This document shows positions 28,023 to 38,095 of a stretch of DNA of 64,000 nucleotides, piece after piece. The notes beneath the pieces are model-generated. The model was not told the origin of the DNA, searched no databases, and saw only the letters and a program-made list of their open reading frames with translations. Source of the DNA: Methylomonas sp. 11b (lineage in GTDB: Bacteria > Pseudomonadota > Gammaproteobacteria > Methylococcales > Methylomonadaceae); contig NZ_KI911557.1 in NCBI RefSeq assembly GCF_000515215.1, positions 2,351,741 through 2,415,740 of the forward strand, read 5' to 3'. A program made the translations under genes and the position numbers. Positions within the stretch are counted from its first letter, which is position 1. The number at the start of each line of letters is the position of its first letter.

Positions 28023-31000
28023 TTAATCCGCCCCGCCCCGATACGGCCCCAACGGATCCGCGCCCAAGGTACCGACCAAAGACTCCAGATAGGCCGGACT
28101 GGCCAGCTCCACCAGTTTCTGTTGCGCCTGGCGATGCCGCTCGACCAACTTCAACTCGTCGATCAAGGTTTGGTGACTGCTTTCTTGCAAGAACCCACCC
28201 AAATAATCGACGTGTCTTTGCCACAACGCGATGTCGCGCTGCTGCTTGATATGTAGCCGTTCCCGATACCAATCCGAAGCCAATAAGTAATCGCGGGTAA
28301 ACATCGCCCGTATCTCCGGATGATGCGCATCCTTGCCCTGATAATGGCCGTCAGCCATGATATGCAGCAAAGCATACAGCGGCGGACACGCGTCTTCTAT
28401 ACTGCCGTCATCAAGATATTGCTGGGCCACACGCTGCTGGGTTTCGACGATATTATTGATACCATCCACAAACACCTCCAGATCCTGACGCTCGGGCTGC
28501 AAGATCTCGTCGGTAAATACCGCATACGGATTATCGAAGATTTTACCCATCAAGCCGTGCACGAAATGACTGGTGATGCGATAACCCAAACGGCTGGCCA
28601 AGACGATTTGGCCCTTGTGTTCAAAATCGGTTAACGGTTCCAGATAGCCATGTTCCAACAAAAATGCCGGGTGGCGCTCTTCGCGCGACAGCCGTGCCCA
28701 AATCTCCGGAATCAACAAGCTGATGTCGTGATCGACGCGGGTATCCGGACCAATAAACCCGGCCGAGCTGGAAAAACCCGGATAACCGGTCAAAATGAAC
28801 GAGACCAGCGCATTGTTCAAATCGACCGTGCCGCGCAAGGCATTGAACGGCCCTTTAGTCAGCGCACCTTCACTACCGGCTCCGGTAGTAGACGGCGATT
28901 TGCCGGTCAAGGAACAGACAAAGTCCATGAACAGTTCCGGCAATTCTTGATAATGTATCGGATTGTACACCGCCAGCGCGCGGATGCCCGGTTCGGGCGG
29001 ATTGTTGCGGCGACCGGTCAATACCGCGTCCACCGGATGGCAGAGCGGTTGATTGAGCGGAATCTTGCGATGCAAACGCGCACCGATTTCCGCCACGTAT
29101 TTCCGTAAGGGTTTCACCACGTCCACGCGAGTTTCCAGATAGCGCGGATTTTTCGACGGTTTGCCGTTCACCAAACGCGGATGTGCGGAACACACCACAT
29201 AGCCTTTACCGTCCTGGTAAGCATCGCTCAACAGCTTTTGCATAGGCGCGGTGAATTTGGAAAAAGTCATCACGTCCTCGACCACCGCCGACAATTGCTC
29301 GTGATCCAAGGGCTCGAAATTGGCCATGAAATTACCCGGCCCGGACATGTTCAGCTCGGTCTGCTTGTCGTAACCCGGAATAATCGCATCGTCCGGGCGT
29401 TGAAACAGTCGATATTCGCAGTTGCTGACCAACTTCAAACTCATTTCATACCCATCGTCCGGCAGACAGGCTCGCACTGCTTGCTTCGGTACGACAACCG
29501 AAGCACTGATGTCGTCTTCCATCTGTACTTTCTCGCAAGCAATATAGTCTTGCCGCACCTTGAAGGTTCGCCAGCCGCCGTCCAGATCAAAACCTACCCT
29601 TAAATAGGTGGCGACGATCTTGCGCTGGTTCAGCTTCAACTCGTGCCCGGGCGCGCCGTCGATAATGTCCACCGATAGATTGTCGCGCCAATTGTTACCC
29701 CATTCCGGCCGGTAAAAGCGCTTAATCAAAAACACCAAAGCCAAAATGCTGGGCGGAATGGACCGCAGCCAATCGTTAAATTCCGGCGTATGGTTGGGAG
29801 AAGGCGTCAACAACTTAATTACTGAACCCAGGCTGCGCTCCGAACTGAGCACGGTCCGGCTGGGCCCGCGGTCTTCGCGCTCGAAGCCTGGCAAGAAGCG
29901 GCCGGTATAGTCTTTGTCGAAAATCGCCTGCACCCGATCCAGGTCGTGCTGCAAATCGTCCACGAACAGCGGCCCGTAGATTGCGGCGTCCTCGATGGAT
30001 TTGGAAATTTCCGATTTACCGCCGCCGGATACTGTGCAGGGCTTATGGCAAAAAGTGCCTTCCGCGACGGTGCCGATCAAACGCCAGGATGGCGCGCCGG
30101 GATGCTTACACATCTCGATTTTATAACCGTTGGGCTGCACGTAGATTTTGCCTGGTTGCAAGCGAATGCTATGGCTTTGGCCGTTACGGAGCCAGGTAAT
30201 TTTCTGCGTCGCCAGACTCATCCGTAAATCCTGCGGCACATAAATAATGTCTGGAAAATGCCTGTCTACCGCATAACCTTCCGGCTGCACATCCATGATC
30301 GCGCCGTAGTGATAGGTCATCTCATCGAAATCGTAGCCCGGTTCGCGAGTCAAACTGCCAATACCAAACTCATCGCCGTGATTGACACGGCGAAACGCCA
30401 GCGCGCCGCCGGCATGCTCTTCTTCCGCCAAGCCGAACAAATTGGCGGCATAGCTGATCTGGGTTTTGACTTCCTTCTTGCAATAACCGTAATAGTTATC
30501 GGCCAGCAAAGTGACGATCACACCGCTACGGTCGCGCGCAGTTAGTTTAAACGCCTGACCGTCGTTATACAGTTCCTCGGGATCTTGCCAGCACATGCCA
30601 TCGGCGCGTTGCCGTTCGCTGGCTTCGTCCCAATGCGGCAATCCGAGCTGCTTCTTGGTAAGCTTAGTTAAATGCGGCGCCAGAATCACGCAGCCGCTGT
30701 GGCCGGACCAATGCTCCACATCCAGGGCCGCATCGCATTCCGGCAAAGCCGGATTGCCGCCGTTACCGAAGATACTCTCAACAAAATCCAGATTGCTAAC
30801 CAGGTTGCCCGGCGCAAAAAACCGGATTTCCATAGACTTTTCGGCCGCAACGCCCGGGATTTCCGGACACACGACCGGCCGCATCAATAGTGACGCAAAC
30901 ATCCGCGCCGGCTTGGGTTGGTGGGCGGTAAACGGCAGCACCATCAAATCGTCGGGTGGATTCAGCGCCTCGCCCAACATCAAGGCAAAGGTCAGCTTAG

Positions 31001-31499
31001 GCACCTGCTTCTTGTCGCCAGGCACCGGCAGGCCGCCTTCGGCAACATGAAACGAACCTTGTGTGGTACGCCGGTCACTGGCCGGATTGTGCAATATGCC
31101 TTGCTTCACACGGAAGCTGGACACGATTTCGGAACGAAATTCATCCTCGCCCAGGGGCAAGGACAATTCGCGCGCCACGCCGTGCTTATCCAGCTCGAAG
31201 GTCATCGTCGGCAAGCTGGGGATTTTGGCCAAGCCAAGATCCGCGCAATAGCGCTCCAGGAAATCTTGAATCCGTCTGTCGGCGGGATAAAGGGAGGAAC
31301 TGGCCAACAAGCGGCTTTTTTCCAGATAGCTATTCAGCAAGTCCTGGGCGGTATCCATAAACTGCGCCGACTCGGTATCGATACAAATCGGCTGCCCGCA
31401 CGAAGCCAGTTTCAGATTGATATAAAGATGCAGTTGTTGCTTAACAGCTTGCTCGTCTTGCCCCACCGGCCCCAGACCCAACGCCCTCAGCTTATCCAT
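28023..31499 (-). CDS. Probable PPi-type phosphoenolpyruvate carboxykinase
   Basis: A 1158-residue cytoplasmic protein. Size and many segments agree with my memory of the PPi-dependent PEPCK described from Propionibacterium freudenreichii and Entamoeba, which interconverts PEP, CO2 and phosphate with oxaloacetate and pyrophosphate. Diagnostic stretches are DNYYGYCKKEVKTQISYAAN near residue 335, the P-loop-like TVSGGGKSEISKS near 490, SLGSVIKLLTPS, AGRRNNPPE-type TGRRNNPPEPG, and TGAGSEGALTKGPFNAL near 870. GGGGGGAGG directly before the ATG at 31499 fixes the start; a frame start 39 bases earlier is unlikely. It precedes, but is not clearly in an operon with, the ATP-grasp genes. Alignment to the characterized enzymes would settle the call. 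Confidence 0.75.
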   Translation of the reverse strand: MDKLRALGLGPVGQDEQAVKQQLHLYINLKLASCGQPICIDTESAQFMDTAQDLLNSYLEKSRLLASSSLYPADRRIQDFLERYCADLGLAKIPSLPTMTFELDKHGVARELSLPLGEDEFRSEIVSSFRVKQGILHNPASDRRTTQGSFHVAEGGLPVPGDKKQVPKLTFALMLGEALNPPDDLMVLPFTAHQPKPARMFASLLMRPVVCPEIPGVAAEKSMEIRFFAPGNLVSNLDFVESIFGNGGNPALPECDAALDVEHWSGHSGCVILAPHLTKLTKKQLGLPHWDEASERQRADGMCWQDPEELYNDGQAFKLTARDRSGVIVTLLADNYYGYCKKEVKTQISYAANLFGLAEEEHAGGALAFRRVNHGDEFGIGSLTREPGYDFDEMTYHYGAIMDVQPEGYAVDRHFPDIIYVPQDLRMSLATQKITWLRNGQSHSIRLQPGKIYVQPNGYKIEMCKHPGAPSWRLIGTVAEGTFCHKPCTVSGGGKSEISKSIEDAAIYGPLFVDDLQHDLDRVQAIFDKDYTGRFLPGFEREDRGPSRTVLSSERSLGSVIKLLTPSPNHTPEFNDWLRSIPPSILALVFLIKRFYRPEWGNNWRDNLSVDIIDGAPGHELKLNQRKIVATYLRVGFDLDGGWRTFKVRQDYIACEKVQMEDDISASVVVPKQAVRACLPDDGYEMSLKLVSNCEYRLFQRPDDAIIPGYDKQTELNMSGPGNFMANFEPLDHEQLSAVVEDVMTFSKFTAPMQKLLSDAYQDGKGYVVCSAHPRLVNGKPSKNPRYLETRVDVVKPLRKYVAEIGARLHRKIPLNQPLCHPVDAVLTGRRNNPPEPGIRALAVYNPIHYQELPELFMDFVCSLTGKSPSTTGAGSEGALTKGPFNALRGTVDLNNALVSFILTGYPGFSSSAGFIGPDTRVDHDISLLIPEIWARLSREERHPAFLLEHGYLEPLTDFEHKGQIVLASRLGYRITSHFVHGLMGKIFDNPYAVFTDEILQPERQDLEVFVDGINNIVETQQRVAQQYLDDGSIEDACPPLYALLHIMADGHYQGKDAHHPEIRAMFTRDYLLASDWYRERLHIKQQRDIALWQRHVDYLGGFLQESSHQTLIDELKLVERHRQAQQKLVELASPAYLESLVGTLGADPLGPYRGGAD

Positions 31500-31686
31500 A
31501 ATCCTCCCCCCTTTAGTTTTAGAAAACGATGCTTCCATGATATAGCAAACCTGGGGCCTGGGTCAGTAGCAATCCAAGCAACGCCCCTTCTATCCAGCTT
31601 GCTTCCGCTCAGCAACCCTAGCTCACAGCACTACAACTGCATGGCTGGTAAAAATCTTCCTGTTGGCAATAATGTCGATTTTTCTC

Positions 31687-32631
31687 CTATTCGGCCTCGC
31701 CAAGATTATTTAAAAACCACATTGCCGCGATTTGCTTGTGTAAATCGTCGAACTTAGCTTGCAAGCCGTCCAGCACCTGATGCAATTGCTCCGGTGTAGT
31801 CTGCTTGATATCGATGGCCAGTACCTGTTGTTCCAATTGCTCCAACTGCGGAAATAGCTCTACGGCATTAGGCAAGCGCTTGATACAGTGGGTAATCTCT
31901 TCGATACAATGCACCACTGCCCTGGGAAAATCGGGGTTTTTTAACAGATAATTCAGAACGTCCTCGCCTTTAATCCGATTGCGGACGTGCTTGCGATACA
32001 TCAACACCGCACTCAGCGACTTCAAGACGTTGATCCACAAGATGGTTTCGTATTCGCGCATCTTAGTACTGCGATTTTCCGCCAGCAAAACCGTGCCAAA
32101 ATCCATGATCCGGCTGGTCATATCGGCGCGTTCCAGATTCCGGCCGATACAGATAAAGCGGGCGCTGTCGCTGCGGCTCATAGACCCGGCCATAAAGCCG
32201 GTAAAGCGTTGGCATCCGGCCATGATTTCTTGCAAAAACAGCGCCCTACCCCGGCGATTGGACAGGCTATCCAGATTGTTATTGGCGTAAAGATACATCT
32301 CGTTGACCTGCTGCCAGGCTTCGTCTGGCATCAGCTCTCGGCTGGTGCGAATATTCTCGCGGGCAAACGACAAGGACGCCAGCAAAGAGCCCGGATTGCT
32401 CATGTCGGCCAGCAAAAACCGCGTGGTATTTTGCTCGCTGGGGTTTTTAAAGCGTTGGTAAAACGCCTCTTCCACGCCGCAAATATTCAACAAATTGCGC
32501 CAGCCCAACTCCACCCCGTAAGGCAAGTCGTAGATCAGATGCATGGTGGCGCTGATCAGGCGGGCGGTGTTTTCGGTGCGCTCCAGGTAACGAGCCATCC
32601 AGTACAAGCGTTCGGCGGATCGCGATAACAT
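31687..32631 (-). CDS. Alpha-E domain protein
   Basis: A 314-residue all-helical protein of the alpha-E family, starting MLSRSAERLYWMARYLERTE, the hallmark N terminus. Alpha-E proteins have no proven activity but are nearly always encoded beside circularly permuted ATP-grasp enzymes, as here, where it begins one base after the stop of the ATP-grasp gene. AGGGAG provides the ribosome site. A role in making or handling a small peptide or amide-linked compound is inferred from published genomic surveys of this cluster. Confidence 0.93.
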   Translation of the reverse strand: MLSRSAERLYWMARYLERTENTARLISATMHLIYDLPYGVELGWRNLLNICGVEEAFYQRFKNPSEQNTTRFLLADMSNPGSLLASLSFARENIRTSRELMPDEAWQQVNEMYLYANNNLDSLSNRRGRALFLQEIMAGCQRFTGFMAGSMSRSDSARFICIGRNLERADMTSRIMDFGTVLLAENRSTKMREYETILWINVLKSLSAVLMYRKHVRNRIKGEDVLNYLLKNPDFPRAVVHCIEEITHCIKRLPNAVELFPQLEQLEQQVLAIDIKQTTPEQLHQVLDGLQAKFDDLHKQIAAMWFLNNLGEAE

Positions 32632-32632
32632 C

Positions 32633-34087
32633 TTATTGCTCCCTATTGATAATCCAAGTGTCTTTACTGCCGCCGCCTTGCGAGGAGTTCACCACCAGCG
32701 AACCGGCCCGCAGCGCCACCCGCGTCAGACCGCCGGCAGTAACGAAACTATTTCCACCTTGCAGGATAAAAGGCCGTAAATCGATGTGCCGCGGCTCCAG
32801 TTTGTCGTTGCATAAGGTCGGGCAGGTGGATAAGGCCAAGGTCGGCTGGGCAATGTAATTGCGCGGGTTATCCTGAATCAGTTTATGAAACTGCTTGATT
32901 TCTTTTTGCGTAGCATGCGGTCCGACCAACATGCCATAGCCGCCGGATTCGTTCGCCGGCTTGACCACCAATTCCGGCAAATGCGCCAGCACATAGGCGC
33001 ACTGCTCCGGGTCGCTGCACAGATACGTAGGCACGTTGGGCAGAATCGGCTCTTCGTTCAAATAGTAGCGAATCATCTCCGGCACATAGGCATAGACCAC
33101 CTTGTCGTCGGCCACGCCGGCACCGGGCGCATTGGCCAGGGCCACATTTCCGGCCTTCCAGGCCCGCATCAGGCCCTTCACACCCAATACCGAATCTTTA
33201 TGAAATACCTCAGGGTCCAGAAATAGATCGTCGATGCGCCGATAAATCACATCGACTTTTTCCAGACCTTTAATGGTACGCATATAGACGCAATCGTCGT
33301 CCTTGACCAACAAATCGCCGCCTTCCACCAGTTCCGCACCCATCTGCTGCGCCAGGAACGCGTGTTCGAAATAGGCCGAGTTGTAAATGCCAGGGGTCAG
33401 TACCGCGATTTGCGGCGTGTCGTCGGCATCCGGTGCCAACGAGGCCAGCATTTCGAACAACTGGGTCGGGTAATCGTCCACCGGCATGATATTCAGATTT
33501 TCCAGCAACTCCGGAAATATCCGCTTGGTAATTACCCGATTTTCGATCATGTACGAGACGCCGGACGGTACGCGCAGATTGTCTTCCAAGACATACAGCT
33601 TGCCGTCGCCGGCTCGCACCAAGTCACTGCCGCAGATATTGGCCCAACTGCCGAATTTGGGCTGCATGCCCAAACATTCCTTGCGAAAATTGCTGGAACT
33701 GTTGATCAATTCTGCTGGGACCAGTCCGTCCTTGATAATCTGCTGCTGGTTATAGACATCATTGATAAAGCAATTCAAGGCTTTCAGACGCTGTTTCAGG
33801 CCGGTTTCCACCATTTGCCATTCCTGAAAATCGATCAGGCGCGGAATGATGTCGAAAGGCCAAGCCCGGTCGATATTGCCCTCATCGCTGTAGACGGTAA
33901 AGGTGATGCCCATCTCCATGATGGCCGCTTCCGCCGCCGACAGCCGGCCTTTAATGGCGTCCATGCCCAAAGATTGTAAGTATTGACTCAAACTGGCGCA
34001 GGCATCGCGTGGCTTGCCGCCTGCGGCTATCATCTCGTCGTAAGCCTTATCGGCGCTGTAATCCGCCCAAATTGTTGGTGTAATCAT
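32633..34087 (-). CDS. Circularly permuted ATP-grasp protein
   Basis: A 484-residue protein from the ATG at 34087 (MITPTIWADYSADKAYDEMI), with segments typical of the CP-ATP-grasp family: YLQSLGMDAIKGRLSAAEAA, EGNIDRAWPFDIIPRLI near residue 78, GKLYVLEDNLRVPSGVSYMIENR near 175, and VKPANESGGYGMLVGP near 390. These enzymes are predicted to form amide bonds (amidoligases). The frame extends 26 codons upstream, but that extension is Cys/Thr-rich and unlike the family. It is translationally linked to the alpha-E gene. A second, fused copy of both domains lies divergently at 34546. Confidence 0.92.
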   Translation of the reverse strand: MITPTIWADYSADKAYDEMIAAGGKPRDACASLSQYLQSLGMDAIKGRLSAAEAAIMEMGITFTVYSDEGNIDRAWPFDIIPRLIDFQEWQMVETGLKQRLKALNCFINDVYNQQQIIKDGLVPAELINSSSNFRKECLGMQPKFGSWANICGSDLVRAGDGKLYVLEDNLRVPSGVSYMIENRVITKRIFPELLENLNIMPVDDYPTQLFEMLASLAPDADDTPQIAVLTPGIYNSAYFEHAFLAQQMGAELVEGGDLLVKDDDCVYMRTIKGLEKVDVIYRRIDDLFLDPEVFHKDSVLGVKGLMRAWKAGNVALANAPGAGVADDKVVYAYVPEMIRYYLNEEPILPNVPTYLCSDPEQCAYVLAHLPELVVKPANESGGYGMLVGPHATQKEIKQFHKLIQDNPRNYIAQPTLALSTCPTLCNDKLEPRHIDLRPFILQGGNSFVTAGGLTRVALRAGSLVVNSSQGGGSKDTWIINREQ

Positions 34088-34545
34088 GCTGTATGCATCC
34101 GTGAACGTTGCTTTTATGGTGCAAGTCCGCGCGGAATTGGTGCAAAAACCACCGCACCATTTCAACGCAAACCGGTTCTAATCAGTTACCTGAAATAAAG
34201 CAATAGCAATGCCAAGTCGCGCGCCTACGGCTATCAATATACTCGGCCCCGACAGACTTATCTTACCTTAACGCGGGGAAATACCCTTTAGTTCAGAAGC
34301 TTGAATCAAACCGATGCTTTATATTGGACTACTCTAGGCAGAGTGACCGAACCCACGCGGTCAATCATGCGCGCGGCTATTCCTGATCGTAACGGCATGC
34401 TTCTTGCGGGTTTATTGGACTACGCATTCATCCAAAGTCTCGTCAGAATCGGCATCGGCGCTAAAAAACCGGCTTAGAAAATATAAATAAACGAGATCGG
34501 CTTTGATAAATTGCGCTATACCCGGTAAACCGGCAAACTAAACCT
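34088..34545. other. Divergent control region between two ATP-grasp genes
   Basis: About 460 bases without a gene. It has a short direct repeat, TTTATATTGGACTAC near 34316-34331 and TTTATTGGACTAC near 34410-34424, about 93 bases apart, which could be a regulator site. I see no clear promoter or terminator. Neither flanking gene has a strong ribosome site at its assigned start. Confidence 0.4.
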
Positions 34546-37077
34546 ATGAAAACCTTAAGCACACCAGAAGCTTTCGCGCCGGGATACCGCCTCGATAAGG
34601 GCATCCACGACGAAATGCTGGACGAGACGGGCCGGGTTAGACCGCATTGGGCCCACCTAATGCAGGCATTGCAACAGCTCGGCCCCCGCGAAGTGGGTGA
34701 ACGCCACCAGGAAGCGCTAAGGCTGCTGCGCGAAAACGGCGTCACCTACAACGTCTACGGCGACCCGGACGGTATTAACCGCCCTTGGCAACTCGACCCG
34801 ATACCGCTATTGCTGTCCGGCGACGAGTGGTTCGACATTGAGGCCGGACTACTGCAACGCGCCGAACTGTTGAACCTGATTTTGGCCGACCTGTACGGCC
34901 CGCGCCAGCTCATCAAGAAAAACCTGCTGCCGCTGGAGCTGATCTACAACCACGGTGGCTTCCTGCGCGTTTGCGATCAAGTAAGCTTGCCCGGCCAACA
35001 TCAGTTAGTGCTGTGCGCCGCCGACCTGGCGCGCGGCCCGGATAAAAAGATGTGGGTACTTGGCGACCGTACTCAAGCGCCATCCGGCGCCGGCTACGCG
35101 TTGGAAAACCGCTTGGCCATGTCGCGGGTCTTGCCCAGCTTGTTTCGCGACACCCACGTCCACCGCCTGGCGCGTTTTTTCCAGTCCTTGCGCGCCGGCC
35201 TGAATGCCATCGCCCCCGGCGACGCCGATACCCCGCGCGTGGTGGTATTGACTCCCGGCCCGCTGAACGAAACCTTTTTCGAACACGCCTACCTGGCCTC
35301 CTATTTGGGTTACCCCCTGGTACAGGGCGACGACCTGACCATTCGCGACGGCTATGTCTGGCTAAAATCGCTGGTCGGCTTGCAACGGGTGGACGTGATT
35401 CTAAGGCGGGTGGACGACAATTACTGCGACCCTCTGGAACTGCGCGAAGACTCGCGGCTAGGCGTCCCCGGCCTATTGGAAGTAGTCAGACGCGGCAATG
35501 TGGCGATTGCCAATCCGCTGGGTAGCGGCGTACTGGAAAATCCCGGCATCATGCCCTTCCTGCCGGGCATCGCCAAATACTTCCTGGGCCAAACCCTAAA
35601 GCTGAATTCGATAGCCACCTGGTGGTGCGGCCAAGCCCGCGAGTTAAATTACGTGCTTGCCAATCTGGAACGTCTGGTCATCAAACCGATCTACCGCAAA
35701 CCCGGCGAACACTCGGTGTTCGGCCATCAACTCAGCCGCGCGCAACTCGCGGACTGGCGCGCACGTATCAAGGCCCGTCCGGCGCTATACGTCGGCCAGG
35801 AATACGAAAGCTTTTCCACCGTACCGGCGATGGTTTCCGGCGGCTACGAACCCCGCCAAACCTTGCTGCGCTGCTTTATGGTGGCGCGAGCGGACGGTTA
35901 TACCCTGATGCCGGGCGGCTTGAGCCGCAGCGCACCGCAATACGGCAATATGATGATCACCAACCAAACCGGCGGCATCAGTAAAGATACCTGGGTGGTC
36001 GCGACCGAGCCGCAGCACCCGGCCATTCCGGCCAAGCGCAGCAGCAGCCTAGCCGGCCACGGCAATGCCTTACCCAGCCGCGCCGCAGACAATATTTTCT
36101 GGGTGGGCCGCAACGCGGAACGCGCAGAAGGTGGCGTACGCTTGTTGCGGGCCACGATAAAAAAACTGTTCAGCAACCCTGACCGCGACAGCCCGGACTA
36201 TCAGCTCAGCCTGGAAACCCAGCTGCGCTGCGTCACCAGCATGACCGGTACCTACCCCGGTTTTTTTGCCGAAGATAAAGAAAGCTTGCTGCACACCCCC
36301 GAAGCCGAATTACTGGCGGTAGTGGTCGACGAAAGCCGAGCGGGCAGCCTGGCCAACACGGTAAACAGAATGACCCAATCCGGTTACGCGGTGCGCGATT
36401 TATGGTCATCGGATACCTGGCGGGTCATCGACGAAATCGAGGAACAGGTTTCCGAAGCTCGCCGCCTCGGCAAAATCGGTTTATGGTCGATGCAGGAGCA
36501 AATGGATCAGTTGATCACCACGCTCTCCGCATTCAGCGGTCTGGTGATGGAAAGCATGACGCGCGGCAACGGCTGGCTGTTTTTGGACATCGGCCGGCGC
36601 CTGGAGCGCGGCTTGCAACTGGTATCGGTGTTGAGAACGGCGTTTACCATGCCGCAAAGCGAAGCGGCGGAAACCCGCTTGATCGAATCCTTGCTGGATA
36701 CCAGCGACAACCTCATTTGCTACCGCCAGCATTACCGCAGCAATCTGGAGTTGGCCTCGTTTTTGGAATTGCTGCTGATGGACCCCAACAATCCCCGCTC
36801 ACTGGCCTATCAAATCGCTCGTTTGCAGGAACATGTCGGTAAACTACCGCGCGAACCCAGCACGCGCCGAATAAGCGCTGAAGAGCGGCTACTATTAGAG
36901 GCTAGTTGTCTTCTAAATATCGCCAACATCGACGATTTATTGAGCGTATCCGAATCCGGCATTCGCGAAACACTGGACCAACAACTCAGCAAGATTTACG
37001 CACTGTTGGCCGCGTTGTCCGATACCTTGACCGCCAATTATTTCCGCCACGGGGACGCGCCGCAATCGCTGTCCTAA
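34546..37077 (+). CDS. Fused circularly permuted ATP-grasp/alpha-E protein
   Basis: An 843-residue fusion. Residues 1-490 form a CP-ATP-grasp domain (GINRPWQLDPIPLLLSGDEW near 80, KKMWVLGDRTQAPSGAGYALENR near 167, VVLTPGPLNETFFEHAYLASY near 230, GGISKDTWVV near 475). From about residue 505 an alpha-E domain starts with ADNIFWVGRNAERAEGGVRLL and continues to the C terminus. This repeats in one chain the pair encoded separately on the other strand. The transglutaminase gene follows 10 bases later. The start is uncertain, as no ribosome site precedes the ATG. Confidence 0.92.
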   Translation: MKTLSTPEAFAPGYRLDKGIHDEMLDETGRVRPHWAHLMQALQQLGPREVGERHQEALRLLRENGVTYNVYGDPDGINRPWQLDPIPLLLSGDEWFDIEAGLLQRAELLNLILADLYGPRQLIKKNLLPLELIYNHGGFLRVCDQVSLPGQHQLVLCAADLARGPDKKMWVLGDRTQAPSGAGYALENRLAMSRVLPSLFRDTHVHRLARFFQSLRAGLNAIAPGDADTPRVVVLTPGPLNETFFEHAYLASYLGYPLVQGDDLTIRDGYVWLKSLVGLQRVDVILRRVDDNYCDPLELREDSRLGVPGLLEVVRRGNVAIANPLGSGVLENPGIMPFLPGIAKYFLGQTLKLNSIATWWCGQARELNYVLANLERLVIKPIYRKPGEHSVFGHQLSRAQLADWRARIKARPALYVGQEYESFSTVPAMVSGGYEPRQTLLRCFMVARADGYTLMPGGLSRSAPQYGNMMITNQTGGISKDTWVVATEPQHPAIPAKRSSSLAGHGNALPSRAADNIFWVGRNAERAEGGVRLLRATIKKLFSNPDRDSPDYQLSLETQLRCVTSMTGTYPGFFAEDKESLLHTPEAELLAVVVDESRAGSLANTVNRMTQSGYAVRDLWSSDTWRVIDEIEEQVSEARRLGKIGLWSMQEQMDQLITTLSAFSGLVMESMTRGNGWLFLDIGRRLERGLQLVSVLRTAFTMPQSEAAETRLIESLLDTSDNLICYRQHYRSNLELASFLELLLMDPNNPRSLAYQIARLQEHVGKLPREPSTRRISAEERLLLEASCLLNIANIDDLLSVSESGIRETLDQQLSKIYALLAALSDTLTANYFRHGDAPQSLS

Positions 37078-37087
37078 GGGAGTCACC

Positions 37088-37969
37088 ATGCGTTATCGGG
37101 TTACCCATACCACTACCTACCGTTACCAACAGGCCGTAGGCTTGTCCTACAACGAAGTGCGGATGCAGCCGCGCCCCTGCCCGAATCAACAATTGCTCAG
37201 TTCGCAACTGAAAATCACCCCCTTGCCCTGCGACTATCGGACCCGTACCGATTTTTTCGGCAATCAAGTTGCCTGGTTTTCCATTCGCGAGCCTCATCGG
37301 GAGTTTGTGGTCACCGCCAGCAGCGAAGTACAGATTTTTCCGCAACCGGTGCAGTTGGACTTCAGCCACGGCATGAGCTGGGAACTGGTCAAGGAAGCGC
37401 TCTGGAACGATAGAAGCGAACCACTATTGGAGGCCCGGCAATTTGCCTTGGATTCGCCGTTCATCGCCGCCGATGCCGAGCTAGCCGGTTATGCGCAAGC
37501 CTCGTTCACACCCGGCAAGGCGTTGATCGAAGCGATACACGATCTGATGCAACGTATCCACCGCGATTTCACCTTCGATCCGGAATTCACCAATCTGGCC
37601 ACGCCGCTGACCACCGTCCTGCAACACCGGCGCGGCGTCTGCCAGGATTTCGCCCATCTGGCCATAGGCTGCATCCGTTCGCAAGGCCTGGCCGCCCGCT
37701 ATGTCAGCGGTTATATCGAAACCCTGCCGCCGCCCGGCAAGAAAAAACTGGTAGGCGCCGACGCTTCGCATGCCTGGTTCTCCGTGTACTTACCGGACCT
37801 GGGTTGGATGGATTTCGACCCCACCAACAACCAATTGCCGGGCGATAGGCACATCATCGTCGCCTGGGGCCGCGACTACAGCGATGTCACGCCGTTGAAA
37901 GGCGTGATTTTCGGCGGCCAAAACCACGAATTAAAAGTGGCGGTGGAAGTTGAAAATTTGGGCGTATAA
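37088..37969 (+). CDS. Transglutaminase-like cysteine peptidase
   Basis: A 293-residue protein of the bacterial transglutaminase-like family with an N-terminal Bact_transglu_N region (MRYRVTHTTTYRYQQAVGLS). The catalytic triad is visible: Cys in HRRGVCQDFAHLAIG near residue 183, His in ADASHAWFSVYLP near 229, and Asp in GWMDFDPTNN near 244. The family is a regular partner of the CP-ATP-grasp/alpha-E genes and is predicted to cleave or remodel the peptide they make. It is cotranscribed with the fused gene; AGGGAG lies before the ATG. Confidence 0.94.
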   Translation: MRYRVTHTTTYRYQQAVGLSYNEVRMQPRPCPNQQLLSSQLKITPLPCDYRTRTDFFGNQVAWFSIREPHREFVVTASSEVQIFPQPVQLDFSHGMSWELVKEALWNDRSEPLLEARQFALDSPFIAADAELAGYAQASFTPGKALIEAIHDLMQRIHRDFTFDPEFTNLATPLTTVLQHRRGVCQDFAHLAIGCIRSQGLAARYVSGYIETLPPPGKKKLVGADASHAWFSVYLPDLGWMDFDPTNNQLPGDRHIIVAWGRDYSDVTPLKGVIFGGQNHELKVAVEVENLGV

Positions 37970-38095
37970 ACACAAACCGGCGCAGGTGAATCACCAACGC
38001 GAAGCCACCTTTCATCCGCTAGGAATGCGCCGAAATCCCAGCACTTAGCCCGTGACAAAACCTTGCATTTCGTGAGATAAACCAAGATATTTTGT

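Noticed and set aside
34088..34165. N-terminal extension of the ATP-grasp protein
   Set aside because: The extra residues are Cys/Thr-rich and absent from relatives as I know them; ATG at 34087 fits the family.
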